A DNA stretch of 64,000 nucleotides from Plumapathes pennacea. Lineage: Eukaryota > Cnidaria > Anthozoa > Antipatharia > Myriopathidae. How positions within the stretch are numbered: position 1 is the stretch's first letter; every line of letters begins with the position of its first letter. Shown here one piece after another: positions 11,386-22,100 of the stretch. The translations under genes were made by a program, and so were the position numbers. The DNA lies in assembly GCA_964036295.1 (NCBI GenBank), contig OZ038466.1:24569997-24633996 (forward strand), given 5' to 3'. The notes under the pieces are model-generated. The model was not told the DNA's origin. It did not search any database and was given only the letters and a program-made list of their open reading frames with translations.

Positions 11386-12363
11386 CCCAAGGAGCCTGGG
11401 TCAGTACCTAACGAAGTCCGACTTTGCGGCGTTTTATCCAAGATTAAAATATTTTTTTCAAATTCTAAGGCCAGATTCGTATTATTTACTACCTCGAGTG
11501 TCTATTTTCTGCGTTCTAGTTGGACTCAGAGACCAAACATTTTTGGTTTAATGGACCCTAGGAGCCTGGGTCTAACCCTAATGGACTCCGACTTTGACCG
11601 CCGTTTTCTCCAAGATTAAAATATATTTTTGAATTCTAAAGCCAGATTTGTATTATTTACTACCTCAAGTGTCTATTTTCTACGTTCTAGTTGGACTCAG
11701 CGACCAAAAATGTTTTGGTTAAGTCAAACCCTAGGAGCCTGGGTCTAACCCTAATGGACTCCGACTTTGACCGCCATTTCTCCAAGATAAAATATAGTTT
11801 TCAAATTCTAAAGCCAGATTTGTATTATTTACTACCTCAAGTGTCTATTTTCTGCGTTCTAGTTGGACTCAGCGACCAAAAATTTTTGGTTAAATCAAAC
11901 CCTAGGAGCCTGGGTCTAACCCTAATGGACTCCGACTTTGACCGCCATTTCTCCAAGATAAAATATAGTTTTCAAATTCTAAAGCCAGATTTGTATTATT
12001 TACTACCTCAAGTGTCTATTTTCTGCGTTCTAGTTGGACTCAGCGACCAAAAATTTTTGGTTAAATCAAACCCTAAGAGCCTGGGTCTAACCCTAATGGA
12101 CTCCGACTTTGACCGCCGTTTTCTCCAAGATTAAAATATATTCTTAAATTCTAAAGCCAGATTTGTATTATTTACTACCTCAAGTGCCTATTTTCTGCGT
12201 TCTAGTTGGACTCAGCGACCAAAAGTGTTTGGTTAAATCAAACCCTAGGAGCCTGGGTCTAACCCTAATGGACTCCGACTTTGACCGCCGTTTTCTCCAA
12301 GATTAAAATATATTTTTCAAATTCTAAAGCCAGATTTGTATTATTTACTACCTAAAGTGCCTA
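11386..12363 (+). repeat. Satellite array 1 (about 171-173 bp monomers)
   Basis: About 5.7 head-to-tail monomers. The landmark CCCTA(G/A)GAGCCTGGGTCTAA starts at 11556, 11729, 11900, 12071 and 12243, so the spacing is 173, 171, 171 and 172 bp. Each monomer shares the order GAGCCTGGGTC - GACTTTGACC - TTTTCTCCAAGA - TTTACTACCTCAA - GACCAAAAA with the large array at 55.3-64.0 kb, but forms its own subfamily. Because 171 is a multiple of three, a reading frame stays open across several monomers (11691-12134). I do not regard that as coding. Confidence 0.9.
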
Positions 12364-12775
12364 CCGTGTAGCATGAAATTTTTGCGGGAGTTTATTTTCT
12401 AGAATTATGCGGATTTTCCGAGGATTTGCAAAAATTAAATCCCGAGAAAATAAACTCCCGCGAAAAAATAATCCGCGAAAATTTACTCCATTATACACTT
12501 AGATTACTGAATTTCAATTAACTTGACTGCAAACGAAATCACAGCCTTTGCAACTGAAACAAAACGAACATTACCTGCATAACTGCTGTAATAGTTTTGC
12601 TATGTACCAGTGCCGAACCTGAAATACCGAACAGAAGCTTGCCTGAAATCCGCGAAAATTTCTTCCTAACAGTAAAATCTGAAATCTAAATTCGCGAAAA
12701 TTTCTTCCCGCGAAACGCAAAAAGAAAACAGCAATCCGCGAAATTAAACTCCCGCGAAAATTTCCTGCCGCATGG
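12364..12775. mobile_element. 412-bp MITE inserted into a satellite monomer
   Basis: The ends are 36-bp terminal inverted repeats with about 30/36 matches, containing the shared core GCGGGAGTTTA. TA lies on both sides (12362-12363 and 12776-12777). Removing the element restores the satellite phrase GTGCCTATTTTC, so the insertion boundary is defined by the host repeat itself. The interior repeats CCGCGAAAATTT-like words in both orientations and has no ORF. It is a non-autonomous, TA-targeting DNA transposon. Confidence 0.88.
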
Positions 12776-12862
12776 TATTTTCTCCGTTCTTGTTGGACTC
12801 AGGGTTAGATTCAACCAAAATTTTTTGGTCTCTAGGAGACCTAGAAGCCTGAGTCTAACGAA
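12776..12862 (+). repeat. Remnant of the satellite monomer interrupted by the MITE
   Basis: The sequence continues the interrupted monomer (TATTTTCTCCGTTCT, GTTGGACTCAG, CCAAAATTTTTTGG, AGCCTGAGTCTAACG) and then decays. It marks the right edge of satellite array 1. Confidence 0.75.
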
Positions 12863-13069
12863 GGTTTCCGTTGCAAACTCGGTAAATATTGGTAAAACTC
12901 ATGAAGCGCAAATGTGAAACAAACGCAAGAATTATTTGTTCTTTACGGCAAATTTCACTTGTTGGTCAGCATTTAATTAACATTTGGATTACCACCACAA
13001 TCTTTCGTGCACAGTATTTTTTCATTCTTGAATATTAAAAGAAGTTAATCAGCCTCGATTAAGCGCGCG

Positions 13070-13130
13070 AGCAAAGGTCACTGACAGATTGCTTTGGTCT
13101 TGGTTTTCGGCAGTCATCCGAAAAGCGCTC
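13070..13130. mobile_element. Truncated right end of MITE family A
   Basis: The terminal portion GGTTTTCGGCAGTCATCCGA and GCGCTC followed by TA (13131-13132) match the family termini. No left end is found, so this is a solo end or a 5'-truncated copy. Confidence 0.6.
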
Positions 13131-13179
13131 TATGTATAACATACAGTATTCTGCCACTCTACAAAAGCTGAGCAGACTT

Positions 13180-16100
13180 CTAGTTTCGAAGTTTCTTCAC
13201 AAGTCTGTACACAACAATTGCCAGTACGATGAGCGGAACGTAAGCGAACAAATCGATAAAAATCTCAAACACTGAGTCGATATCGTGCGTATGCCCGATG
13301 GCACCACTGAACATTGCTATGAGCGCCAGGTTAGTCAGCAACACAACATCAGACTTGTTAATCCAGTTGCAGTTCTCTTGCTTGTACGGTTTGAGGAACG
13401 CGAATATGGCCAGGGTCACAATACAGATGGTCTGAAGCAGGGTCCTCCTGACGGGCCCCAGAGGCACATAAGTTGCGACCACGAGGATGGCCAGTCGGCA
13501 GATGAAATAGAAAGCGGCACACCAGCGTTTGTCATCCTCGAAACAGCTCTGGAGCGCGTCAAAAATGGGTTTCAATCTGTTCATGTTAAACACGGGACGA
13601 AGACACTTTGTACAGCTCGGACGAAACATCAGAAGAACCGGAAACGGAATGACGAACGCGAGCACGAAGAAGATAGCGAGGGTGCCGTACGCAATGTGTT
13701 TTCCAGCAAAAAAATCCAGCTCACCGTTTTGAAACAGGACCGCGCGATTATTGATGATGGCGGGGTGGAGGATTTTGAGCGAGATTCCTGTAATGACGGT
13801 GTAGGAGAAAACGGCAACGGTGCAGTACGCGCGGAACGGCGCCCGAACCTTTCTACTAAACCACCAGTTGGGGAACGCGCCAACTATTTTGATCAGCACA
13901 TAAATGACGACCAGGAGAAATACGGGCATAACATAAGAGATAGCGAGCTTGTCAGCTTCGTCCAAGCCAGCCGCGAGGCAGCTTCCCGAACCGCCAAAAC
14001 GGAACTGGAAATTCACCAGGCTGATGATAAACGTCATGAACGGATCAAATGCGAAGTCTTCGCGCACCAGGAAGGATACCACTTGATACGAGTAGAGCCA
14101 TGCGTTTAGGTAACCTGTAAACACGTCTAGATTAATCACCATGATTGCCATGACAACAAGAACAATAGCCAGACCGTACACAGGCAGCAAAAGCAGATAT
14201 AGGTTACTGCAGTCGTTGGAACATACTTCACTGCCGACTCTGACCCCATAGCCTCGCTCGCACGCCCCACAGAGAATGCTACTTTGGTTTCTGTGGAGTT
14301 CGCACACTTGCCCTTGAACGTACTTGCAGTCATTCCGAGAAGCTTTAGAGCATTTACAGTAGTTATCTGGGCAACGATAGGTGGCGAATTTCCCATCCAC
14401 CTCGCCACCCCAGAAATTCCTCCTGAGGTACATCGTCTTAGCGTCTTTACTACAACGCGCGATACCTTCGACCGTCGCGTCCGCACAGACACACTCCGTT
14501 CCTTCCAAACGAAATCCGGGGTAACACGGCCGAAGATAAAGGCTCGAGATCTGTTTGAAAAGGACTTGCTGTCCCATCGACCTCAAGTTCACTTTAAATT
14601 TCCCTCCAATTTTTCCGGCCAGTCTAACAAAGGACATTTTCCCTTGAACAACAAGAAAGAGCGGGGAGGGTGAACCCAATTTGACCGCAGCCGCGGACGA
14701 ATCCGCTGGTTCGATTTCCACGTGCACAATGCCCTGCACATGCTGTCCTTTCTCGTCCCGCAGTTCGAGCGTAGCGTTGAACAGCTCATTGGGCGCAACC
14801 ATCCAATCATTGCGGTTGAAAACCATGTCGATCGGGTCCGTCGAAATCTCCTTTCTGGCGTTCGTCTCGACGCCGGCGCTGCCTAAATACTTCACAAACT
14901 TCCATTCTAGTACGGTGTTGTTGAAACGGGACTCGCCGATTCGCCGGCACGTTTTCAGAGTAGTAGCGTATACAGCTCGTCCGGATGCTTCGTTTGGTCC
15001 TCGGTTCCCCTGGAACTCGAGCGTTGCATCCCAATCGTCAAAATCAATCGGATCTTCATACGCGATGAAGCACAGGTGATGTTTCAACCCCGTCTCGTTG
15101 AAGTTGACCCCCTGAGCGCCGGGCGTGGCCACATACAAGGCCCCTCCTTTCTCTTGACAGCTGTTCTCGCGGAAAACCAACGAGGATTTCTTCGAGAGTC
15201 GGACTTTGGACCTCCCGTACATAGAAAGCGCGCCTCCCCTAAAGCCGGAGTTATTCACAAACGTCACTCTGCCGTCGATTATCACCGTGGTGCCGTCGAC
15301 GCACAATGCCGTATTGGTATTGTTTGCGATTGTCACTCGTTCACTCAACGTTATCTGAGCTTCCAGGCTGTAAATGGCACCTTTGCCGGTAATGGTAGTA
15401 GTTCCCTTGTTGATGACGTCATTGTTGATGACGTCACACCTGCGAAGTTCCACGTGGAACGGCACTTCCGGTCCGATGTGAGCCTCGTTTCGGTTAAGCA
15501 TGTAGATTCCAAGGGCGGATGCCACAGTCGCAGTGTTGTCCAGAAAGCGCGTTTGAAAGAATAAGAAAAGTTTGTTGCATAAGGATGCGTTGGAAGATGC
15601 ATGTTCCAGTAGACTGGATGTCCCATACAGAGCCACAGCGCCGCCCCAAACCGCGGAGTTTTTTCGAAACAAACACTTCCGAAAAATAAACAAATTCGGG
15701 GCCAGAAATCCGGCGTTCCGTTTGCGAATGTTTCCTGCCCTGACTCCACCTCCGGCAAACTGGGCGACATTCCCCTCGAACACGGTGTTCTCCACAACTA
15801 ATGTGTTGTTTACGGAACGGTCGCGAAATTCCACTTGAAGCCCGCCTCCCCACTGAGCTTTGTTGTTGAGGAACGAGCAGTCTCGAATCAGGATCCGACA
15901 ACCACTCACGTCACCCCTGAAATAAATGCCCAGGCCACCGCCGCGGCTGAACGGCACTTGTGGAGAGCCCAGGTGATCTTTCAGTCCAGGTTTGGGCGCT
16001 TCGTTTCTCAGAAAAGTGCAGTTTCTGAAACTGTACGTGTTGTTATGCGAGTACGACTCGTGTTCGCTCCGCTCGACTTCGACTGGACTGAAGCCAAACA

Positions 16101-16770
16101 TGTTATGAAATAGAAAAATCCCACCTCCAGCGTTTGCGTAACCTTCGCTCATGCTAGGACTTGAATTGTTTGAAGGACGCGCAATATTCTCGGAAAAGAA
16201 GCAGTTCGTAAAGCTCACTTCACCAGCAACGTCATACAGATTCACAGCAAGACCTGCGGTTTCAGAAATCCTGACGTCGCTCAAGCGGATGTTTCTGCAG
16301 TAAACGAAATTCATCGCAGTCAAAAACTTCACATTTTTCATGGGCTTGAAAGGTTTCTCGTAGCCAACTGAGCTGGCATGCCACTCGCCACATTTGTGTA
16401 GATGAAAGCCTTCGAGCAAAATCGTGTCGCTCAGAACGAAATGGAAGCTGACATTCACACCGCATCTAATTTCGACTGATTCGTTGTGACCGACGATTGC
16501 GAAGTCGTGCACATTAGTGAAGTTTCGTTTTTTCCCGAGAGTGTAGCGTCCCGCTTGAAGCGAAACCAGCGTCGAGTTGGGGCCATTCTGAAATGCCAGG
16601 TCAAGCGCGCGATCGAGCGTTCGACATGCACCAACCAAGCCAAGATCACAGTTGTCTTGACCGCTGTTTAAAGACACGTGGATAGTTCTGTTCCAAGCAA
16701 AGGAAACTCCATTACAAAGCAAAAGAACAGTCAGAACAGTAAACATGCAAACTTCAAGCGACACCGCCAT
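13180..16770 (-). CDS. Large intronless beta-helix/multipass membrane protein (Pmp-like repeats)
   Basis: One uninterrupted reading frame of 1196 residues from ATG at 16770; no ATG lies further upstream in the open frame. Residues 1-25 look like a signal peptide (VLTVLLLCNGVSFA). The ectodomain (about 30-740) has repeated F-x-x-N turns with Gly-Gly patches: FSENIA, FLRNEA, FLNNKAQWGGGL, FEGNVAQFAGGGV, FRKNSAVWGGAV. This is the pattern of right-handed parallel beta-helix or polymorphic-membrane-protein-like repeats. Many N-x-S/T sites are present. A Cys-rich stalk follows (CYPGF, CVCAD, YCKC, ILCGACERGYG). The last roughly 345 residues hold about seven or eight hydrophobic segments, ending VVYRLVKKLRN. 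Function unknown; a surface receptor or adhesion role is inference. The lack of introns among intron-rich neighbours suggests origin by retroposition or a family-wide intronless state. Confidence 0.8.
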   Translation of the reverse strand: MAVSLEVCMFTVLTVLLLCNGVSFAWNRTIHVSLNSGQDNCDLGLVGACRTLDRALDLAFQNGPNSTLVSLQAGRYTLGKKRNFTNVHDFAIVGHNESVEIRCGVNVSFHFVLSDTILLEGFHLHKCGEWHASSVGYEKPFKPMKNVKFLTAMNFVYCRNIRLSDVRISETAGLAVNLYDVAGEVSFTNCFFSENIARPSNNSSPSMSEGYANAGGGIFLFHNMFGFSPVEVERSEHESYSHNNTYSFRNCTFLRNEAPKPGLKDHLGSPQVPFSRGGGLGIYFRGDVSGCRILIRDCSFLNNKAQWGGGLQVEFRDRSVNNTLVVENTVFEGNVAQFAGGGVRAGNIRKRNAGFLAPNLFIFRKCLFRKNSAVWGGAVALYGTSSLLEHASSNASLCNKLFLFFQTRFLDNTATVASALGIYMLNRNEAHIGPEVPFHVELRRCDVINNDVINKGTTTITGKGAIYSLEAQITLSERVTIANNTNTALCVDGTTVIIDGRVTFVNNSGFRGGALSMYGRSKVRLSKKSSLVFRENSCQEKGGALYVATPGAQGVNFNETGLKHHLCFIAYEDPIDFDDWDATLEFQGNRGPNEASGRAVYATTLKTCRRIGESRFNNTVLEWKFVKYLGSAGVETNARKEISTDPIDMVFNRNDWMVAPNELFNATLELRDEKGQHVQGIVHVEIEPADSSAAAVKLGSPSPLFLVVQGKMSFVRLAGKIGGKFKVNLRSMGQQVLFKQISSLYLRPCYPGFRLEGTECVCADATVEGIARCSKDAKTMYLRRNFWGGEVDGKFATYRCPDNYCKCSKASRNDCKYVQGQVCELHRNQSSILCGACERGYGVRVGSEVCSNDCSNLYLLLLPVYGLAIVLVVMAIMVINLDVFTGYLNAWLYSYQVVSFLVREDFAFDPFMTFIISLVNFQFRFGGSGSCLAAGLDEADKLAISYVMPVFLLVVIYVLIKIVGAFPNWWFSRKVRAPFRAYCTVAVFSYTVITGISLKILHPAIINNRAVLFQNGELDFFAGKHIAYGTLAIFFVLAFVIPFPVLLMFRPSCTKCLRPVFNMNRLKPIFDALQSCFEDDKRWCAAFYFICRLAILVVATYVPLGPVRRTLLQTICIVTLAIFAFLKPYKQENCNWINKSDVVLLTNLALIAMFSGAIGHTHDIDSVFEIFIDLFAYVPLIVLAIVVYRLVKKLRN

Positions 16771-17965
16771 TGCTTGAGTCGCTTCAGCTGACCTGAAACT
16801 CACTCAATATCGATATCTGTCCCAAATCTATTTGATTATTAATCAAAGCAGCAAGGCAGCTGTAAGCTCGCGAATTTGTAAAAGGACTTCATTTTGCGGA
16901 AGTAGCTATTTAATAGAACTGGCTCAATTCACCACTTCGTGGTGAACGCGGGCTTAAAAAAGTGTTATATAATAATTGAGAGAAAAAATTTATCGACGCG
17001 GTTTTCACGGGTCACGCGATCGCAGCACCCTTCAAAATAACAGATTGTACCTTTTTGACTCTAGAACTAAAAAGACCTGAAATAGTCCAGATGCCAATTT
17101 TGGATTGTCTAGGCTTCATTTTGGCGAAGCAGGGGCAATTTGTTTTTTGGAGATTTGATAAGAGTTTGTATGCGGCCGCCATGTTAGTCGAACTCGGAAC
17201 ACAAAATGAAGTTGATCTGTGACTCAGCTTGATGTTTAGTTACTTCACATCTTTCGCAGTTCTAACTTTAAAATGTTGCGTGAAGGACCGATTTTAGTCG
17301 GCCGCGCGCGTGTACACGGCTTTGTTGTCACGGTATTCAAACGTCCATAGCTCCCGATAGATATTTTGTATCGACTCAGAATTTTGCTTTAAGTCTTAAG
17401 GCATGATAGTCCTGAACATATCAGTGTATTAGACTTATAGGATACGTTACTTTTGAGATGGCTTTTTATGACGTGACATGCAAACCAAGAATTGAAACAC
17501 CTGATAATTTGCATACTGTATGAACTTGTAAACATTCACCGGAAATGGATATTTTTGGCCGAGATTCAATATCTTTCCGGCCTAGTATCTTCTAAGCCGT
17601 ATTTACTGTCACTACAGAAATTTTGGCGGATACTAAACCAACGGCTTCAGATTTGTGTGCGATAACGCCATCGGTGCCACTGATTGTTTGACCTTCATGG
17701 CACCGCGCCAAACGGTCACAATAACAACGCAAAACACAGTAGAGTGAAACACAACCAAGCTCAGAATCAATGGCCAAACAAACTTCGAACGCATGACTCA
17801 AACTTCAAAATGAGAACACGTTCCGAACAAAAATATGGTCGCAACAACTACGACAACATCTTGCTTTTAAACTGCGTTGATCGACACACCCTGTTGCGCG
17901 CCTTCATCATGCCCAAATTTGGAAAACCGCAACTGCTTTATTTGGAAATCCATTGTTGACAACAG

Positions 17966-18020
17966 AGGGAATAGGGAAGCAGGGAAGTAGGGAAGTAGGG
18001 AGGTAGGGAAGTAGGGAAGG
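17966..18020. repeat. Minisatellite, 8-bp unit GGGAAGTA
   Basis: About six to seven tandem, slightly varied copies of an 8-bp GGGAAGTA/GGGAAGCA unit. The unit contains the ETS-type core GGAAGT, but chance is a sufficient explanation. Confidence 0.8.
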
Positions 18021-18076
18021 AAAGTGATTACTATACCTCGCAAATCCCACAAAGTGGAATTCGCGAGCTAAAAAAA

Positions 18077-18125
18077 GTGACGTTCGTTTCCGGTCCAAAG
18101 TTGACAAGTGACGTTCGTTTCCGGT
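18077..18125. promoter_or_regulatory. Duplicated CRE-half plus ETS site
   Basis: The 18-bp word GTGACGTTCGTTTCCGGT occurs twice (18077-18094 and 18108-18125), 31 bp apart. Each copy combines TGACG with TTCCGG. It may be promoter sequence, but no adjacent transcript start is evident. The membrane-protein start codon is about 1.3 kb away on the minus strand. Confidence 0.45.
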
Positions 18126-18581
18126 TCGCGCCTTTTTAGATAAAAAGACGTCATGACGTTTGCACAAACTTGAGCGCTTTAGCGTGCTGGAACGATGGTT
18201 TATTGAATGTCCTTGAAAGTCGCTCTTTATTTCCTGATTGATTAGTTTTTCCTGTGAATCTCGTCTCACTTCCTGCCTGTCTGCGTAGATGAAACGGACG
18301 CTGTTTTCGGAGAATATTGATGCAAGTACAGACTGGTTGTAATCAGATATGTGACATTGTGCACATCTGCTTCCATTACGAAGTTATTACCACATGACTA
18401 AGGCCCGCTTCAGACGCCGCTCTTCACACGCAAATCAGCTCAAACAATGGTTTTTGATCATTTGCATTAGGTTCGGCATATGTGAGGAGCGGCGAGGCCC
18501 CGTCGACATAGCCTGCAATGCGGGCGTTCCCGTTCGTTTCCAGGAAAAATTCTTTCGGAAATAGGACTGGGGTGTAGCAAA

Positions 18582-18680
18582 AGCTGCGGAGGGGGATGGG
18601 GAGGGGGGAGGAAAATGGGGAGGAGGGAGGGGAGGGGGAGGGAGGCAGAGGAAACCCTCCCCCCACCCCCGCCCTCCTAC
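18582..18680. repeat. G-rich then C-rich tract with G-quadruplex potential
   Basis: Dense G runs (GGGGGATGGGGAGGGGGGAGG and similar) are followed after a short gap by C runs (CCCTCCCCCCACCCCCGCC). The two halves could pair as a hairpin, or each strand could form quadruplex structures. Confidence 0.7.
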
Positions 18681-19191
18681 CCCTTCGCAGCTTTTCCTCG
18701 CCCCCACCGTCGACACTGATGCGTTTTTGAGTGAAAGCGCAAACAGTTTGTTGTGTTTCCATCTCCTGTCCACACGAAAACGATGCATAAAATACACTGA
18801 AACCGCAACATTTTGAAAATGGTCTCCAGAGAGGAAAGACTAAAACGCACCTCTATCATTTTCGTGTGGACGGTCAAATGACTGAAAACACAAACTCTAG
18901 AAAACGTAAACTTTCGAAGACGTATTCGTGTGGTTCATTTATGCTGAACGCCGTACAGAACGTGTTGGTTGACGTTGAAAGCGTTGATACATTCTACATA
19001 TACGTTTTACTGCTACGCTAACGCAGACAAAACTACGTTGTCACAGGTGGACCTAGCATTGCAGTGATGCTCAAATCCTGTTTCAGCAGGTCGTAGCAAA
19101 GTCTTTGTCAAGTAAGACAAGTTGTAGTACACAGTAGTAACCTGCAAATCCATATAGTTGTGGCTCAAAGTACCAGTTCCGTGGCTCTTGA

Positions 19192-22100
19192 TCATCCGAT
19201 GCCGGGCATAATATGCGCCAGGTTGTCCAGAACTGCAGCCTACAGAAACAAGAGGAGACTGATGGCTGACGTAAACGGTGCACAGATATAAATAGAAGAG
19301 AGTAAGACTTCTAGTTCTTACTTGCTTCGACTTTTTCGACGAAGAACGTCAGCTTAAACTTCTTTAACACCATTTAATAGCTTTCCCACCTCAAACCTTC
19401 AGTTGATTATCATGCGTCTTATCTTTACCCCGACGCAGTCTAAAACGTGTCGGCCGACCCTCGGCGGACTGTCGTCCGACATTCGGAGACCAGTCGGTAG
19501 TTCTCACGAGCACTAGCATTCCACCAGAACTGATTGAGTCAGTGACTGACAGACTGACCGACTGACTACAATCAATGAAACGCTACACGTGGTAGACTAG
19601 GGAGAACTAGTGTTTGACTGCGTCGACGTGGAGAAAGACGTTTGAAGTTTCGAGCATTACTATAGCTCTTCGTCGGAGCAAGTCACTGCCGTGAATGAAT
19701 TTGAAGTCAACGTTTCGAGCGCTAGCCCTTCGTCGGAGCGAGTGCTCGTCATGCTCCGACGAGGGCTAGCGCTCAAAACGTCAGATTCAATTTTTTTAAG
19801 GTGCCGATAAAACAGCACACGCAGACTGCTGGTCACTATGAGACTAAACTGCAACTTTACCTGGACTGGTTTGGGACAAGCATTCAGTTCTGGCACCTGT
19901 GATGTGAGGAACAATAGTGGGGACATGGCACACAAGACTGAATCCAGTAACACGGACATGCTGCCATGAACTTCCATTTCATTCTGAAACAAATAAAGAA
20001 AACAGCTTGATACGTAGTAAAATCCACACCATTTTTCATTCAGGACATATTGGGAATTATAAGTTAAGGTCTGATTGGTGAACAAAAACAGTTACCTGTT
20101 GTCCAAGACACACCCCAATTGTAAGGAGAGACTCGCCCAGCAACCTGAGGTGTGCGGCCATGTCAATGGGTTGTAAACATTGGAGTGAGGAAGCTTCTGC
20201 TATAGGTAGTTCCCTGACTTTCCTGTTGGCATTTTTCGCCTTGTCTCGCCAAATCTTAAAGGGATAAAAGAGCAATAAGATACAGGTCGAAGGTTTTTCA
20301 ATGTTTTAAACATTAGGGTAAGTACAGTGCAAACTTTTATCAAGTGTGCAAAAGTTCAGCTATACCTGTTTTTCTTCGTCTGGCAGTTTATTCCAGGCCT
20401 CACCAACTTTCTTACTGATCTGAGAAAATTCTGAAGGAGGAGGAGAGAGAATTGAGAGCTTCATTAGAGAGTTATTGAGTTAGTGAGTCAGTCACGGAAT
20501 TGTAATGTGACTAATGCTGTGAAAATAATGATAATTACTAAAGAATATTAGTTATAGCTAGCTACATTTGTCTTTCGGTCTGATGTGATTTTGGTAAGAA
20601 ACTGTAAGGATAAATTTGAAGTTGATTACTCTCAGCAGATCAAGAGGTGATAATCACAAAGGAACAGAACACTCCTCTTACCTAATCCAGGGTTCTGTTT
20701 TGCAATCCTTGGCCTCTCCTGCTTGCAAAATAGCAAGTAAGATGTCACCACTTTGGGTTTCTGGGGAAATAGATTTGATTTGCATCATTTATTTAGTTTC
20801 ACAAAACTGTCTTCACAGACTGGTACAATCTGAGTGCTTTGCTATACTGCAAGATACAAACTAAAGAAGGAAAAAGAAACAGTGGAAATATAGATGCCCT
20901 GCATACATAAGTATTCTTCTCAGCCTGATAGAAGATCTGTATGTGATGCGGACAGCGTGCAGATTTGGTCCTTGCAGATTTTCACTTGTTTCTCTGTAAC
21001 TGAACTCGGACACTTCTCTAAGGCAGACACTCAATCTAGTCCCAAAGGTGTCTGCCTTAGACAGAGTTGACTGTACCTGTCAATCTTTGGGTACAGGACA
21101 CTCACCTCGTTATCTTTCTTCTTGCTGGGAGAACCCTTCTTAGTTGTACCAGGTTTTTTACTGGACCCTGCTGCTGTTGCTTGTCTTGACTTTTCTTTCT
21201 GTTTGCTCCTTGACTTGTTACTTTCCTTGCCCCTCTGCACCTCCAGACTGCTAACCTGCTCTGCCTCAATGGGAACATGAACAGATGAAGCATTCTCCTC
21301 TGAGAATTTCTTCTTTTTCTTCCCAGAGCCTTCTATTAAGGTTGAGGGTGCAGATTTATCACTTGCTTTTCCAGAATGTCCGGATTTCTTTTTTACTTTA
21401 CTGGCAGTTTTTTTGCCACCTTTGGCAGAATCTCCACTGGAAGCACCCTGGACCTCCAGGTCAATGTGGCTGGTTGAAAGACCCTTAAATTTGATTGAGA
21501 TCTTCTTCTTTGCGGCAGGCTCCTTTCCTACAGAAGACATATCCTGAGCTCTGTGTTCATCTATGGACTTCTTGTGATGCTTTTTCTTAGGTGACGTAAC
21601 TCCATCTCGGCTTTCAGATGAATGTCTGTGTTTGTGTTTCTTAGATCCAGATTTGCTGGCATGGTCGCTTGAATGTGGGAGATGAAGTTTCAAGATGATG
21701 TGTTGTTCCTCCTCCAATACCTCACTAGAAGCTTCAACAAAGTTCTTTTTTGACTTCTTTGGGGAGCTGTCATGGTGTGAATGCTTCTTAGCAGCATGTT
21801 TTTTAACCTTCTGTCCTGATTGCACTTTCGGCTCTATCTTCTTGGAAGAAATTTTTGCACTTTTCACATCATCCAATGAAGTTAAACCTTTGCTCACTTC
21901 TGAGGCAAGATCAGCTAATGATATTGAATTTTCAGATCTACTTGGAGAATTCTTGACTGTCTCTTTTGACAAAAGTGGCCTTCCTTGTGACTTTGGAGTC
22001 TCGTGTACCCCTTGCTTAGTGGATGGATCCTCTCCCATAGTTTCTTGCTTGATGACAAATGAATCTTCTAAATCCCTTTTGCTTGACTTTCTTTTGATTT

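Larger units (their letters stand above)
16771..19191. other. Intergenic region between the membrane-protein gene and HMGXB4
   Basis: 2.4 kb with no supported gene. It holds a TGACGTTC...TTCCGG duplication (18077-18125), a GGGAAGTA minisatellite (about 17966-18020) and a strongly G/C-skewed tract (18582-18680). The right part should contain the HMGXB4 3' UTR. Confidence 0.5.

Noticed and set aside
11691-12134. 147-codon open frame with three near-identical 57-residue units
   Set aside because: The 171-bp monomer is a multiple of three, so the frame stays open by arithmetic. There is no ATG-based gene context and the repeat is a satellite.
13285-14109. 274-codon plus-strand frame opposite the membrane-protein gene
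   Set aside because: It is antisense to the well-supported 1196-residue frame and has low-complexity, charge-rich composition typical of a shadow frame.
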